Source: Tissierellia bacterium
Lineage (GTDB): Bacteria > Bacillota > Clostridia > Tissierellales > Peptoniphilaceae
NCBI GenBank assembly: GCA_030538075.1
Contig: JAUNUQ010000016.1
Location: 1 to 50,659, forward strand
DNA length: 50,659 nt
Reading direction: 5' to 3'
Shown here in pieces: positions 27,061 to 35,324 of the stretch. A program made the position numbers and the translations under genes. The notes below the pieces were generated by a model. That model did no database searches, was not told the DNA's origin, and saw only the letters and a program-made list of their open reading frames with translations. The stretch's first letter is position 1; every line of letters starts with the position of its first letter.

Positions 27061-28470
27061 TTATTTTTTCTTTGGAGGTGCAGTATGGATGGATTTTCCC
27101 TCCAATTGGTGGATGGCCTCCATGAAGATTTCGCTCATCGTCGGATGTGCGTGGATCATGTTACCAATTGCCGTGACAGGCAGTTTATTGGCGACGGCGA
27201 CGGCGCCTTCATGGATCAAGTCGTTTGCGTGGGCTCCCATGATGTGAATGCCAAGGATCTCGGATAGATCTTCCGTTGCGAGGACCTTGACGAAGCCATC
27301 AGGCTCTCCATAGGAGATGGCCTTGCCATTTCCAGAGTAGAGGAATTTACTCTTGACATAAGCTTTTCCCTCTTCTTTGAGTTGCTGCTCCGTCTTTCCA
27401 ACTTGCGCAACCTCAGGCAATGTGAAGGTACACGCGGGTACGACATCCATGATCGTCTCCGGTTCTTCTCCCATCAGCTTTTCTACAACATAGATACCCT
27501 CTGCTGTAGCCGCATGGGCCAATTGGATACTGCCTTCCTTTACATCTCCGATGGCGTAGATCCCTTCAATATTCGTCTGGTAATCTTGATTGACGGGGAT
27601 GCCTCTTCGGCCAAACTCCACGCCGATTTCCTCGAGATTCAAGCCTTCCGTAACGGCAACACGGCCGGTTGCCACCAATACGATCTGTCCTTCCGCTTCT
27701 TTGACTTTGTCTTTACCCAGAATCTCAGCAGTTACTTTGTAGCCTGCATCTGTTTTTTCAATCTGGTTCGCTCGAGCACCGGAGATTATCTCGATCCCCG
27801 CTCGTTTGAGAATGCTGGGCATGCGCTTCGAAATCTCTTCATCTGCAGCTGCAAGCACCTCATTGGTGATGACCGATACCTTCGTACCCAGCTCGTTATA
27901 GATACAGGCGAATTCGAGGCCGATGACTCCGCCGCCAATGATCACCATGGATTCTGGAACAAAGTCCATATCCAGTAGCTCATCACTGGTCATAATCCCT
28001 TCTAGATCTGCACCTGGGATAGGCGGAACAAAGGGTTTACTACCTGACGCGATAATCGTATAATCTGTCTCCAGATCTCTCGTAGTGCCGTCCTTCAGCT
28101 GTACTTGAATGGTCTTGTCAGACTTAAATGAGGCAAAGCCGGGGATGAATTCCATATTTGGATATGACCCAACTAAAAATTCGATACCCGAACGCATCTT
28201 CGTCACGACTTCGTTCTTTCGCTCTTGGATGCGCTTGCCATCAATCGTCAGATCCTTAAAGTCAAATCCAAATTCCGCTTTTCGATGCAGCGAATTTGCG
28301 ATCTCTGCATTTCTCCAGAGGGTCTTTGTTGGGATACAGCCCCTGTTCAAACAGGTTCCGCCCAGCTCGCGATTCTCAATGAGATATACATTCGCTCCCA
28401 TCTGTGCTGCTCGAATTGCGGCTTCGTAACCTCCGGGGCCGCCACCTATTACCGTTATCGTCTTGCTCAA
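27061..28470 (-). CDS. lpdA: dihydrolipoyl dehydrogenase (glycine cleavage L-protein)
   Basis: The 469-residue flavoprotein starts with an FAD-binding GGGPGGYEAA motif and the redox-active disulfide GGTCLNRGCIPTK. It contains an NAD-binding GGGVIGLEFA motif and ends with the His-Pro pair of IHAHPTMSEIF. It reoxidises the dihydrolipoyl arm of GcvH and makes NADH. The start is TTG (SKTITVIGGG), with AGGAGAG 7 nt upstream, 14 nt after the gcvPB stop codon. It is the last gene of the operon, so here it most likely serves glycine cleavage. Confidence 0.96.
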   Translation of the reverse strand: MSKTITVIGGGPGGYEAAIRAAQMGANVYLIENRELGGTCLNRGCIPTKTLWRNAEIANSLHRKAEFGFDFKDLTIDGKRIQERKNEVVTKMRSGIEFLVGSYPNMEFIPGFASFKSDKTIQVQLKDGTTRDLETDYTIIASGSKPFVPPIPGADLEGIMTSDELLDMDFVPESMVIIGGGVIGLEFACIYNELGTKVSVITNEVLAAADEEISKRMPSILKRAGIEIISGARANQIEKTDAGYKVTAEILGKDKVKEAEGQIVLVATGRVAVTEGLNLEEIGVEFGRRGIPVNQDYQTNIEGIYAIGDVKEGSIQLAHAATAEGIYVVEKLMGEEPETIMDVVPACTFTLPEVAQVGKTEQQLKEEGKAYVKSKFLYSGNGKAISYGEPDGFVKVLATEDLSEILGIHIMGAHANDLIHEGAVAVANKLPVTAIGNMIHAHPTMSEIFMEAIHQLEGKSIHTAPPKKK

Positions 28471-28484
28471 ATTCTTCTCTCCTA

Positions 28485-29948
28485 TTATTCGGGTTTGTAA
28501 ACTACGATGGTGTCTTTTGCTGCTTTGGTTTCATCCGGTCTGCGAACAGGCGTATTGCATGGAGCTTGTTTCAAGATTTCCGGATCTCGCTTTGCTTCCT
28601 CTGCGATTTCGATCAATGCCGCAGCAAAAGCATCTAGGGTTTCTTTTGACTCGGTCTCTGTCGGCTCGAACATCATTGCCTCGTTGATGATCAACGGGAA
28701 GTAAACCGTCGGTGCGTGATATCCCTTATCTAGGATGCGCTTTGCAATATCCAAAGTAGTGATCTCGGACAGTCCACCCTTGAGGCCACTGAAGATGGTC
28801 TCATGCTTTGTAATACGATCCAATGGCAATTTGTAGTGGTCTTTCAACAGAGCTTGCAGATAGTTCGCGTTGAGAACCGCCACTTCTGATGCTCTCTTTA
28901 GGCCATCGCCACCCATTGTCAGAACATATGCATAGGTACGAACGATGATGCCAAAGTGTCCATAGAAATCCTTGACTTTACCGATACTGTTTGGACGGTC
29001 ATAATCCAAGAAGTAGGTGTCATCATCTTTCTTTGTGACAACAGGTATAGGCAGGAATTCGGTCAAGAACGCCTTACAGCCAACGGGGCCAGCACCAGGT
29101 CCACCACCGCCGTGAGGCGTGGACAGAGTCTTATGCACATTGTAGTGAACCACGTCAAAGCCCATATCGCCAGGACGTGCTTTACCCATGATCGCATTCA
29201 GGTTGGCTCCATCGTAGTAGACCAATCCACCAGCTTCATGGATGATTTCTGCGATTTCTTTTACATTTTCATCGGACATACCCAGAGTATTTGGGTTGGT
29301 CAGCATCATGCCGGCAGTGTCGTCACCAACAGATGCCCTCAATGCCTCTACGTCGACCATCCCGTCTTTCGTGGATTTCAGTTCGATGATTTTATATCCA
29401 GCCATGGCAGCGGTAGCGGGGTTGGTCCCGTGAGCTGCGTCTGGAATGATGATCTTATCTCGTTTTGTGTCTCCACGCTTCTCATGATACGCCTTGATCA
29501 AGAGAATACCGGTGTACTCACCATGAGCTCCCGCTGCGGGTTGCATGGTCATCTCATCCATACCGGCAATCTCAGCCAATGCTCCACCACATTCCCACAA
29601 GAGTCTCAGAGAACCTTGGATGTCTTCATCGTCTTGGAATGGATGGATGTTGGCAAAGCCGTCAAGCGAAGCCATATCCTCATTGATTTTGGGATTGTAC
29701 TTCATGGTACAAGAACCCAGAGGATAGATACCTTGGTCTAGTCCATAGTTCTTATGGGAGAGATTTGTAAAGTGACGAATGACGTCGACTTCAGTGACTT
29801 CTGGGAAGTCTATCTCTTCAGTTGCCAATAAGTCTGCTGGAATCAAGGTGTCCAGAGCGGTATCTTCTACGTCCAAATCTGGAAGCTTGTAACCGACTCG
29901 ACCCGGTTGGGAGACTTCGAAAATTAATTTATCGTAATTACTTTGCAT
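28485..29948 (-). CDS. gcvPB: glycine dehydrogenase (decarboxylating) subunit 2, P-protein beta
   Basis: The 487-residue subunit carries the pyridoxal-phosphate lysine in NVHKTLSTPHGGGGPG and the PAAGAHGEYTG segment of the family. With GcvPA it decarboxylates glycine and transfers the aminomethyl group to lipoyl-GcvH. Its ATG follows the gcvPA stop codon by one base, with the ribosome-binding site inside the last gcvPA codons. The split two-subunit P-protein is typical of Firmicutes and archaea. Confidence 0.97.
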   Translation of the reverse strand: MQSNYDKLIFEVSQPGRVGYKLPDLDVEDTALDTLIPADLLATEEIDFPEVTEVDVIRHFTNLSHKNYGLDQGIYPLGSCTMKYNPKINEDMASLDGFANIHPFQDDEDIQGSLRLLWECGGALAEIAGMDEMTMQPAAGAHGEYTGILLIKAYHEKRGDTKRDKIIIPDAAHGTNPATAAMAGYKIIELKSTKDGMVDVEALRASVGDDTAGMMLTNPNTLGMSDENVKEIAEIIHEAGGLVYYDGANLNAIMGKARPGDMGFDVVHYNVHKTLSTPHGGGGPGAGPVGCKAFLTEFLPIPVVTKKDDDTYFLDYDRPNSIGKVKDFYGHFGIIVRTYAYVLTMGGDGLKRASEVAVLNANYLQALLKDHYKLPLDRITKHETIFSGLKGGLSEITTLDIAKRILDKGYHAPTVYFPLIINEAMMFEPTETESKETLDAFAAALIEIAEEAKRDPEILKQAPCNTPVRRPDETKAAKDTIVVYKPE

Positions 29949-29949
29949 T

Positions 29950-31293
29950 TTACGCCTCCTCCATAACCTTGACGAATTGATCGATTTCGTCTTTTGTTCT
30001 CTTTTCCGTAACTGCGATCACAGTAGCATTGCCAATGCCTTCGTAGAACTTCGATGCAGCAAAGCCACCGACGATTCCCGCTTCTTTTAATTTGGCATTT
30101 AGCTCTTCTGTCGATTTATCGGAAACTACGGTGAATTCCTTAAAGAATGGAGCAGTTGACAGGGGCTTAAACTTGCCGGATTTGGTCAGCTCGTTGAAGC
30201 AATAATGCGCTTTCTTCGCAGATAGTTCAGCCATCTCGCGAATACCCTTCTTGCCCATGGTCACCATATAGACAGTCGCTGCCAATACGTTCAACCCTTG
30301 GTTCGAACAGATATTGGAGGTCGCTTTTTCTCTACGGATATGTTGTTCACGAGCAGATAAGGTCAGTACCCAGCATCTCTTTCCATCGCGGTCTTCTGTC
30401 TGTCCGACGATACGGCCAGGCAGCTTGCGCAGATAGGCTTTATTAACTGCTATAAATCCAAGATAAGGTCCACCTAATGCAACGGGGATACCAAAGGGTT
30501 GCGCCTCACCGACGACAACGTCTACACCAAATTCACTCGGTTTTTTCATAATTCCCAACGATGTTGGATCAACGGAGAGGATCATGGAGTTCTTCTTTGT
30601 GGCATGGGCAATTTCTGTAGCTTTTGCCACATCTTCGATATATCCGAAGAAGTTCGGGCTTTGGATGACGACAGCGCCTGTGTCTTCTGTGACGGCTGCT
30701 GCCAGAGCGTCCATATCCGTTACGCCGTCTTTCATATCCACTTCAATTAGTTCAAAGCCCTGTGCCTTCAGATAGGTTCTTGCAACCATTCTAGAGTTGG
30801 GATGAACAGTTTTAGAGATGACGACATTCTTCTTTTTGTTGGAGTTAACACACATGATTGCAGCTTCACCGATAGCAGTACCGCCATCATAGAGGGAAGC
30901 GTTTGCGATATCCATTCCCGTTAGTCGAGTGATCAGGGTCTGATATTCAAAGATATATTGAAGGGTACCCTGGCTGACTTCTGGTTGATAGGGTGTATAA
31001 GAAGTGTAGAATTCACTTCTTCCCGTGATGTGTTTGATAATAGTAGGAATATAGTGGTCATAGGCGCCAGCGCCCAAGAAAGATGGCTTACAGCAAATGG
31101 ATAGGTTTTGATTTGCAAGTCCTCGTAAATAGGACGTAACTTCAAGCTCACTTTTCGCTTTTGGCAAATCAAGAGGTCTGTTTAGAGAGACATCCTCAGG
31201 GATGTCTCTAAACAGATCGTCGATGGATTCAACACCTATCTTCTCAAGCATCTCTCTTTCGTCTTGCTCAGTAAGAGAAATGTATGGGAACAT
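29950..31293 (-). CDS. gcvPA: glycine dehydrogenase (decarboxylating) subunit 1, P-protein alpha
   Basis: The 447-residue subunit has the family segments FLGAGAYDHYIP, YTPYQPEVSQGTLQ and ASLYDGGTA. It forms the alpha half of the alpha2-beta2 P-protein and has the same fold as GcvPB without the cofactor lysine. It lies one base after gcvH and one base before gcvPB. The short spacings imply tightly coupled expression. Confidence 0.97.
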   Translation of the reverse strand: MFPYISLTEQDEREMLEKIGVESIDDLFRDIPEDVSLNRPLDLPKAKSELEVTSYLRGLANQNLSICCKPSFLGAGAYDHYIPTIIKHITGRSEFYTSYTPYQPEVSQGTLQYIFEYQTLITRLTGMDIANASLYDGGTAIGEAAIMCVNSNKKKNVVISKTVHPNSRMVARTYLKAQGFELIEVDMKDGVTDMDALAAAVTEDTGAVVIQSPNFFGYIEDVAKATEIAHATKKNSMILSVDPTSLGIMKKPSEFGVDVVVGEAQPFGIPVALGGPYLGFIAVNKAYLRKLPGRIVGQTEDRDGKRCWVLTLSAREQHIRREKATSNICSNQGLNVLAATVYMVTMGKKGIREMAELSAKKAHYCFNELTKSGKFKPLSTAPFFKEFTVVSDKSTEELNAKLKEAGIVGGFAASKFYEGIGNATVIAVTEKRTKDEIDQFVKVMEEA

Positions 31294-31294
31294 A

Positions 31295-31675
31295 TTATGC
31301 CTCCTCAGACAAAAACTTTTCGTAATCTTCTGCGCTTAGCATGTCTTCCGTAGGAGCTGCTTCAACTTCCAGCTTAACAATCCATGCTCCATAGGGATCA
31401 GAGTTGATCAGAGCCGGGTCATCGTCAAGGTCTTCGTTAACAGCGACAACTTTACCAGCGAAAGGAGTGAAAGCATCACTAGCTGCTTTTACAGACTCGA
31501 TGGATGCAATTGCATCGCCAGCTTCTAGTTCGTCATCAACGTCTGGTAGCTCAACATAGACGATGTCACCTAGGTGATCTTGTGCATAATCAGACAGACC
31601 TACTTGTACTTCGTTACCTTCGATCTTTACCCACTCATGGTCCTTCGTGTAAAACAATCCTTTTTCTACTTTCAT
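31295..31675 (-). CDS. gcvH: glycine cleavage system H-protein
   Basis: The 126-residue lipoyl carrier has the modified lysine at residue 63 in SIESVKAASD, the usual place. It shuttles the aminomethyl intermediate between the P, T and L proteins. AAGGAGGAAG precedes the ATG. The gene sits 33 nt downstream of gcvT and 1 nt upstream of gcvPA. No lipoate ligase gene is seen in the window. Confidence 0.98.
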   Translation of the reverse strand: MKVEKGLFYTKDHEWVKIEGNEVQVGLSDYAQDHLGDIVYVELPDVDDELEAGDAIASIESVKAASDAFTPFAGKVVAVNEDLDDDPALINSDPYGAWIVKLEVEAAPTEDMLSAEDYEKFLSEEA

Positions 31676-31708
31676 TTGTACTTCCTCCTTAAATATAATT
31701 AATTTTAG

Positions 31709-32791
31709 TTACTTCTTAGCTAGGTATTTCTTGCTGATCAGCTTAGCAGGAACGACTTTTTTACGAATTTGAACTTCTACTTCGTTTCCAATCACTGCTT
31801 CTTCTGCGTCAATAATGACATTTGCGATGGGCTTGCCAACTGTCGGAGCCAGGTATCCGGTTGTAATATGACCGATTTCCTTGCCATCCTTTAACACGGC
31901 ATAACCATGTCTTGGGATTCCCTTGCCAGTTAGTTCCAGACCAATCAGCTTGCGCTTAACGCCTTCAGCGAGTTGTTTTTCAAGTGCTGCTTTTCCAATG
32001 AAGTCATCCTTGGTCATATCGCAGCAGAATTTTAATCCCGCTTCTAGGGGTCCCATATCCTCGTCAATTTCATTGCCAAACAGAGGCATGGAAGCTTCAA
32101 AGCGCAGAGTATCTCTACAGCCTAGTCCACATGGAGTGGCTCCGAGTTCGACGAGTTTGTCCCAAATTTCCGGTCCGTCTTCCCAGTCACAGTAGACTTC
32201 ATAGCCATGCTCGCCAGTGTAACCCGTTCTGGATAGCAGAACTTTTTTACCATCAAATTCTACTCCGTCTACGAAGTGATAATACTCAAGTTCATCCAGA
32301 TCAATGTTGACAACTTTTTGAAGGAGCTCTTGCGATTTTGGACCTTGAATAGCGATTTCACTATAGTTTGGAGAAACATTTTCCAATACTACATCAAAAT
32401 CACCCTTTTTGCTTTGAATCCAAGCGAAGTCTTTCTCTGCGTTAGCACCATTTACAACCCAAAAGATCTTCTCAGGATTGTATTTGCTCACCAACAGGTC
32501 ATCTACAACCCCACCATTTTCGTTTAACATAATGGTGTATTGGCATTGACCATCACCGATCTTGTCCAGGTTGTTCGAAAGTACATAGTTTGTGAACTTG
32601 GTCGCATCAGGTCCTGTGATCAAGAACTCACCCATGTGCGAAACGTCGAAGATACCGACATCATTTCGAACTGCGTTGTGCTCCTCCACAAGTCCTGTAA
32701 ACTCTGAGGGAAGCAACCAACCTGCGTACTCCACCATGTTTCCGCCGAGTTTTACGTGACAGTCATAGATGGCCGTCTTTTTTGCATCCAT
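31709..32791 (-). CDS. gcvT: glycine cleavage system T-protein (aminomethyltransferase)
   Basis: The 360-residue protein transfers the methylene group to tetrahydrofolate and releases ammonia. The family segments GVFDVSHMGEF, RTGYTGEHGYEVYC and LGCRDTLRFEA are present, the last including the folate-site region. It is the first gene of gcvT-gcvH-gcvPA-gcvPB-lpdA. The 91-nt gap to the divergent reductase gene is too short for a tandem glycine riboswitch, so glycine control, if any, must act in another way. Confidence 0.97.
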   Translation of the reverse strand: MDAKKTAIYDCHVKLGGNMVEYAGWLLPSEFTGLVEEHNAVRNDVGIFDVSHMGEFLITGPDATKFTNYVLSNNLDKIGDGQCQYTIMLNENGGVVDDLLVSKYNPEKIFWVVNGANAEKDFAWIQSKKGDFDVVLENVSPNYSEIAIQGPKSQELLQKVVNIDLDELEYYHFVDGVEFDGKKVLLSRTGYTGEHGYEVYCDWEDGPEIWDKLVELGATPCGLGCRDTLRFEASMPLFGNEIDEDMGPLEAGLKFCCDMTKDDFIGKAALEKQLAEGVKRKLIGLELTGKGIPRHGYAVLKDGKEIGHITTGYLAPTVGKPIANVIIDAEEAVIGNEVEVQIRKKVVPAKLISKKYLAKK

Positions 32792-32882
32792 TTAAAACTC
32801 CTCCTTTTTGTAGTATACTGTACCTTAACGGCAAATACTACCACTTTGCCTTTATAATGATTATATAGGAGTGGAGAAAAAT

Positions 32883-34013
32883 ATGCAATACCGAAGAATT
32901 ACAAAAAACGATTTAAAAGTGTCGGCATTGGGATTTGGTGCAATGCGTTTTCCTGTCGAGAACGGAGACAACTGCAAGATCATCAAAGATGAGGCCCAAA
33001 GGATGCTCCAGAGGTTGTATGAGGGTGGAGTGAACTATTTCGATACAGCTTATGTGTATCATTGCGAGACCAGTGAAGCGGTAATTGGGGAATTCCTTAA
33101 AACGGTGCCGCGAGAAGAAGTCTACGTGGCATCAAAATTGCCGATGTGGCTGTGTAAAGAGCATGCTGATTACAACAAATTGTTCGAAGTCCAACTCGAA
33201 CGCCTCCAAACGGACTATATCGATTTTTATTTAACCCATAGTCTAACCAAAAAGAGCTTTGACAAAATGGTCGAGCTCGACGTTTTCAAATTCCTAGATC
33301 TAGAAAAGGAAAAGGGTCGCATACGCTATGCAGGCTTCTCCTTCCACGACGACTACGAGGTCTTTGTCGAGATCTTGGAGTCCTACCCATGGGATTTCTG
33401 CCAGATCCAACTCAACTATATGGATGTCGACTACCAAGCCGGTTTAAAAGGGCTTCAAAAAGCGAAAGAGCTGGGCATCGACGTCATCGTCATGGAGCCC
33501 ATCAAAGGCGGAAATCTGGCCCAAGTACCCGATGACATCCAGGCCTTATTCGATCAAAATCCCAAGCAGATGTCCCCTGCCGAATGGGCTCAGCGCTGGG
33601 TCTACTCCCAACCGGACGTCTCACTCCTGCTCAGCGGCATGAGCAATATGGAGCAGGTGGAGGAAAATCTGAAGATCGCTGCAACTGCAAATGAATACAT
33701 CCTAGATGAACGGGAGCTATCGATAGTGGAGAAAGCGAAGGAGCTATTTGTGCAGCGGGTACAGGTCGGTTGTACCTCTTGCGAATACTGTATGCCCTGT
33801 CCTTTTAATGTCAATATTCCCGAGGTCTTCGACATCTTCAATAATGCCTCTGTCTATGGCCGCTGGGAAGTCAATCGCAATCGATACGAAGAGCTCCTAA
33901 AGTCCAATCGAGATGCCACTCAATGCACTGAATGTGGACAATGTGAAGGGCTTTGCCCGCAGCATCTGTCGATCATTGAGGATCTCAAGCGTGCCCACAA
34001 GGCAATGCGATGA
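32883..34013 (+). CDS. aldo/keto reductase with C-terminal iron-sulfur motifs
   Basis: The 376-residue protein has an aldo/keto reductase barrel with the likely tetrad Asp and Tyr in FDTAYVYH, Lys in VASKLP and His in LTHS. The last 90 residues add two cysteine clusters, CTSCEYCMPCP and CTECGQCEGLCP, that should bind [4Fe-4S]. Such fusions are common in anaerobes; substrates are mostly unknown. I used the ATG at 32883, with GGAG 8 nt upstream, over a GTG four codons earlier. It is divergent from gcvT and precedes tRNA-Leu. Confidence 0.9.
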   Translation: MQYRRITKNDLKVSALGFGAMRFPVENGDNCKIIKDEAQRMLQRLYEGGVNYFDTAYVYHCETSEAVIGEFLKTVPREEVYVASKLPMWLCKEHADYNKLFEVQLERLQTDYIDFYLTHSLTKKSFDKMVELDVFKFLDLEKEKGRIRYAGFSFHDDYEVFVEILESYPWDFCQIQLNYMDVDYQAGLKGLQKAKELGIDVIVMEPIKGGNLAQVPDDIQALFDQNPKQMSPAEWAQRWVYSQPDVSLLLSGMSNMEQVEENLKIAATANEYILDERELSIVEKAKELFVQRVQVGCTSCEYCMPCPFNVNIPEVFDIFNNASVYGRWEVNRNRYEELLKSNRDATQCTECGQCEGLCPQHLSIIEDLKRAHKAMR

Positions 34014-34088
34014 TAAGCCGGGCTTGGGTCCATCCAAGCCCTAAGTAAAACCTCTGTAAACCCCTTGGGTATTTTTTTCGCAAATCCC

Positions 34089-34116
34089 TTGACGAATCGC
34101 ATTTTTTGACTATAAT
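34089..34116 (+). promoter_or_regulatory. promoter of tRNA-Leu
   Basis: TTGACG (34089-34094) and TATAAT (34111-34116) are separated by 16 nt. The predicted start is near 34123, 25 nt upstream of the mature tRNA. Confidence 0.75.
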
Positions 34117-34122
34117 TAGAGT

Positions 34123-34147
34123 AGTGGTTTTCCAAACCACTCTTTTT
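34123..34147 (+). promoter_or_regulatory. terminator-like hairpin in the tRNA leader
   Basis: AGTGGTTT and AAACCACT pair around a TCC loop and are followed by CTTTTT, directly before the tRNA. It lies at or next to the predicted 5' end of the transcript. It may protect or guide 5' processing, or act as an attenuator. Confidence 0.5.
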
Positions 34148-34232
34148 GCGGATATGGCGGAACAGGCAGACGCGCACGGTTCAGGACCGTGTGAAGCGAT
34201 TCGTGGGGGTTCAAATCCCTTTATCCGCACCA
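34148..34232 (+). tRNA. tRNA-Leu (anticodon CAG)
   Basis: The 85-nt sequence folds as a class II tRNA. The acceptor stem GCGGATA (34148-34154) pairs with TATCCGC (34222-34228), followed by an encoded ACCA end. The anticodon arm is CACGG-TTCAGGA-CCGTG with anticodon CAG. A long variable arm and a GGGGG TTCAAAT CCC T-arm follow. It reads CUG leucine codons. Confidence 0.96.
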
Positions 34233-34237
34233 GTTTA

Positions 34238-34266
34238 GGTCGCCTTCTCAGGCGACCTTTTTGTTT
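34238..34266 (+). terminator. terminator after tRNA-Leu
   Basis: GGTCGCC and GGCGACC pair around TTCTCA and are followed by TTTTTG, 5 nt beyond the tRNA CCA end. Confidence 0.9.
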
Positions 34267-34353
34267 GTTAAATTACGAAAATGTAGTGTTCCACCTTCAA
34301 CTTTATATTATAATAGATACAGAGTTCAGTTATGATGAGAGGAAGTGAATTAC

Positions 34354-35283
34354 ATGAGATGCAGTCAATGTGGCAACGAATTGGGTAAGGTCAAGTTCTG
34401 CCCCCATTGTGGTGCCAAAAACGAAGCATATCAACCCGCCGGTCAGAATCAGGAGGGCTATAATGAGAGCCTGCTCTCTGGCAGACAACGAGGGATGCCA
34501 GAAGAACCCGAACCGGTGGAAAACCCCTTTGAGGACTTGGGCCCTGAGCCGGGAATGAAGACTCCCCGAGACGAAGAGGAGCCACAAGAAGAGCGAGTAT
34601 ATGGAAATTATCGACGCAGTGATCAGCAGAGATCCCAGAGGAGCCAAGGTGAACAGCAATCCCATGAGAGGGATCAAAGGGACCACCAAGAGCGAGAATC
34701 CGATGATTACAGTCATGTATGCGGCTCCCAAATGAACACGAGCGATGGGCTTTGGAACGTGATCCTACGCCTATCCGACTACACCATACCCCTAGCACGG
34801 CGAATCCAAGCTGGTGGACAGAGCTATCTAATGGGATTGATCGCAATTGTCGCATTGCTGACTGTGGGGCTGGGCGGTCTATTCAGTGCCGCTATGATGC
34901 CGAGGGTCGGCGTCTTTACACTGCTAATGGGCTTGGTTCTCGTTGGGCTCAGCTATCTCTTCTATAAGGTCATCTTACAATGGCAACTCAATCATCATGG
35001 AATTGTCGTCGAGCCGGATTTCCTTCGAATCACTATACTGTTAACCCTGGGATTCAACAGCATCCAGACGGCACTGCTCAATTCAAATAATATCATCATC
35101 GCCATCATTCGGGTGGTTTTCCTCTGCATATTCATGCTCTCCATCATTCGTGAATACGTGGATATCACCAACTATCGGTCCATCGGCTTCCGCTTTTGGC
35201 TATTCAGCTTCCTTTTCTATATCATCGTCTTCGCTGTGATCTTTGTTGGACTCTTCGCCTTGATGGCCGCCAGTGGTTTATAA
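34354..35283 (+). CDS. zinc-ribbon membrane protein of unknown function
   Basis: The 309-residue protein begins with a zinc ribbon (CSQCGNELG then CPHCGAKNE) and a very hydrophilic, charged and Gln-rich linker to about residue 125. About five or six membrane helices follow from around residue 150. The architecture matches many uncharacterised zinc-ribbon membrane proteins; no catalytic motif is visible. I used the ATG at 34354, with GAGGAAG upstream, over a GTG three codons earlier that lies too close to it. It is a single gene between terminators. Confidence 0.75.
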   Translation: MRCSQCGNELGKVKFCPHCGAKNEAYQPAGQNQEGYNESLLSGRQRGMPEEPEPVENPFEDLGPEPGMKTPRDEEEPQEERVYGNYRRSDQQRSQRSQGEQQSHERDQRDHQERESDDYSHVCGSQMNTSDGLWNVILRLSDYTIPLARRIQAGGQSYLMGLIAIVALLTVGLGGLFSAAMMPRVGVFTLLMGLVLVGLSYLFYKVILQWQLNHHGIVVEPDFLRITILLTLGFNSIQTALLNSNNIIIAIIRVVFLCIFMLSIIREYVDITNYRSIGFRFWLFSFLFYIIVFAVIFVGLFALMAASGL

Positions 35284-35297
35284 TCAAAAATGACAGG

Positions 35298-35324
35298 GCC
35301 CCCAGTTTACTGGGGGCTCTTTTA
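35298..35324 (+). terminator. terminator after the zinc-ribbon membrane protein
   Basis: GCCCCCAG and CTGGGGGC pair around TTTA, followed by TCTTTTAT. It lies 15 nt past the stop codon and reaches the end of the convergent glycosyltransferase gene. Confidence 0.88.

Noticed and set aside
28956-29741. 261-codon open frame on the plus strand inside gcvPB
   Set aside because: It is antisense to a clear, full-length conserved gene, and its translation shows no recognisable domain; it is a shadow frame.
34018-34045. Terminator after the aldo/keto reductase (GGGCTTGG/CCAAGCCC)
   Set aside because: The stem is good but no T run follows, so I did not list it as a terminator; it may be a weak one.
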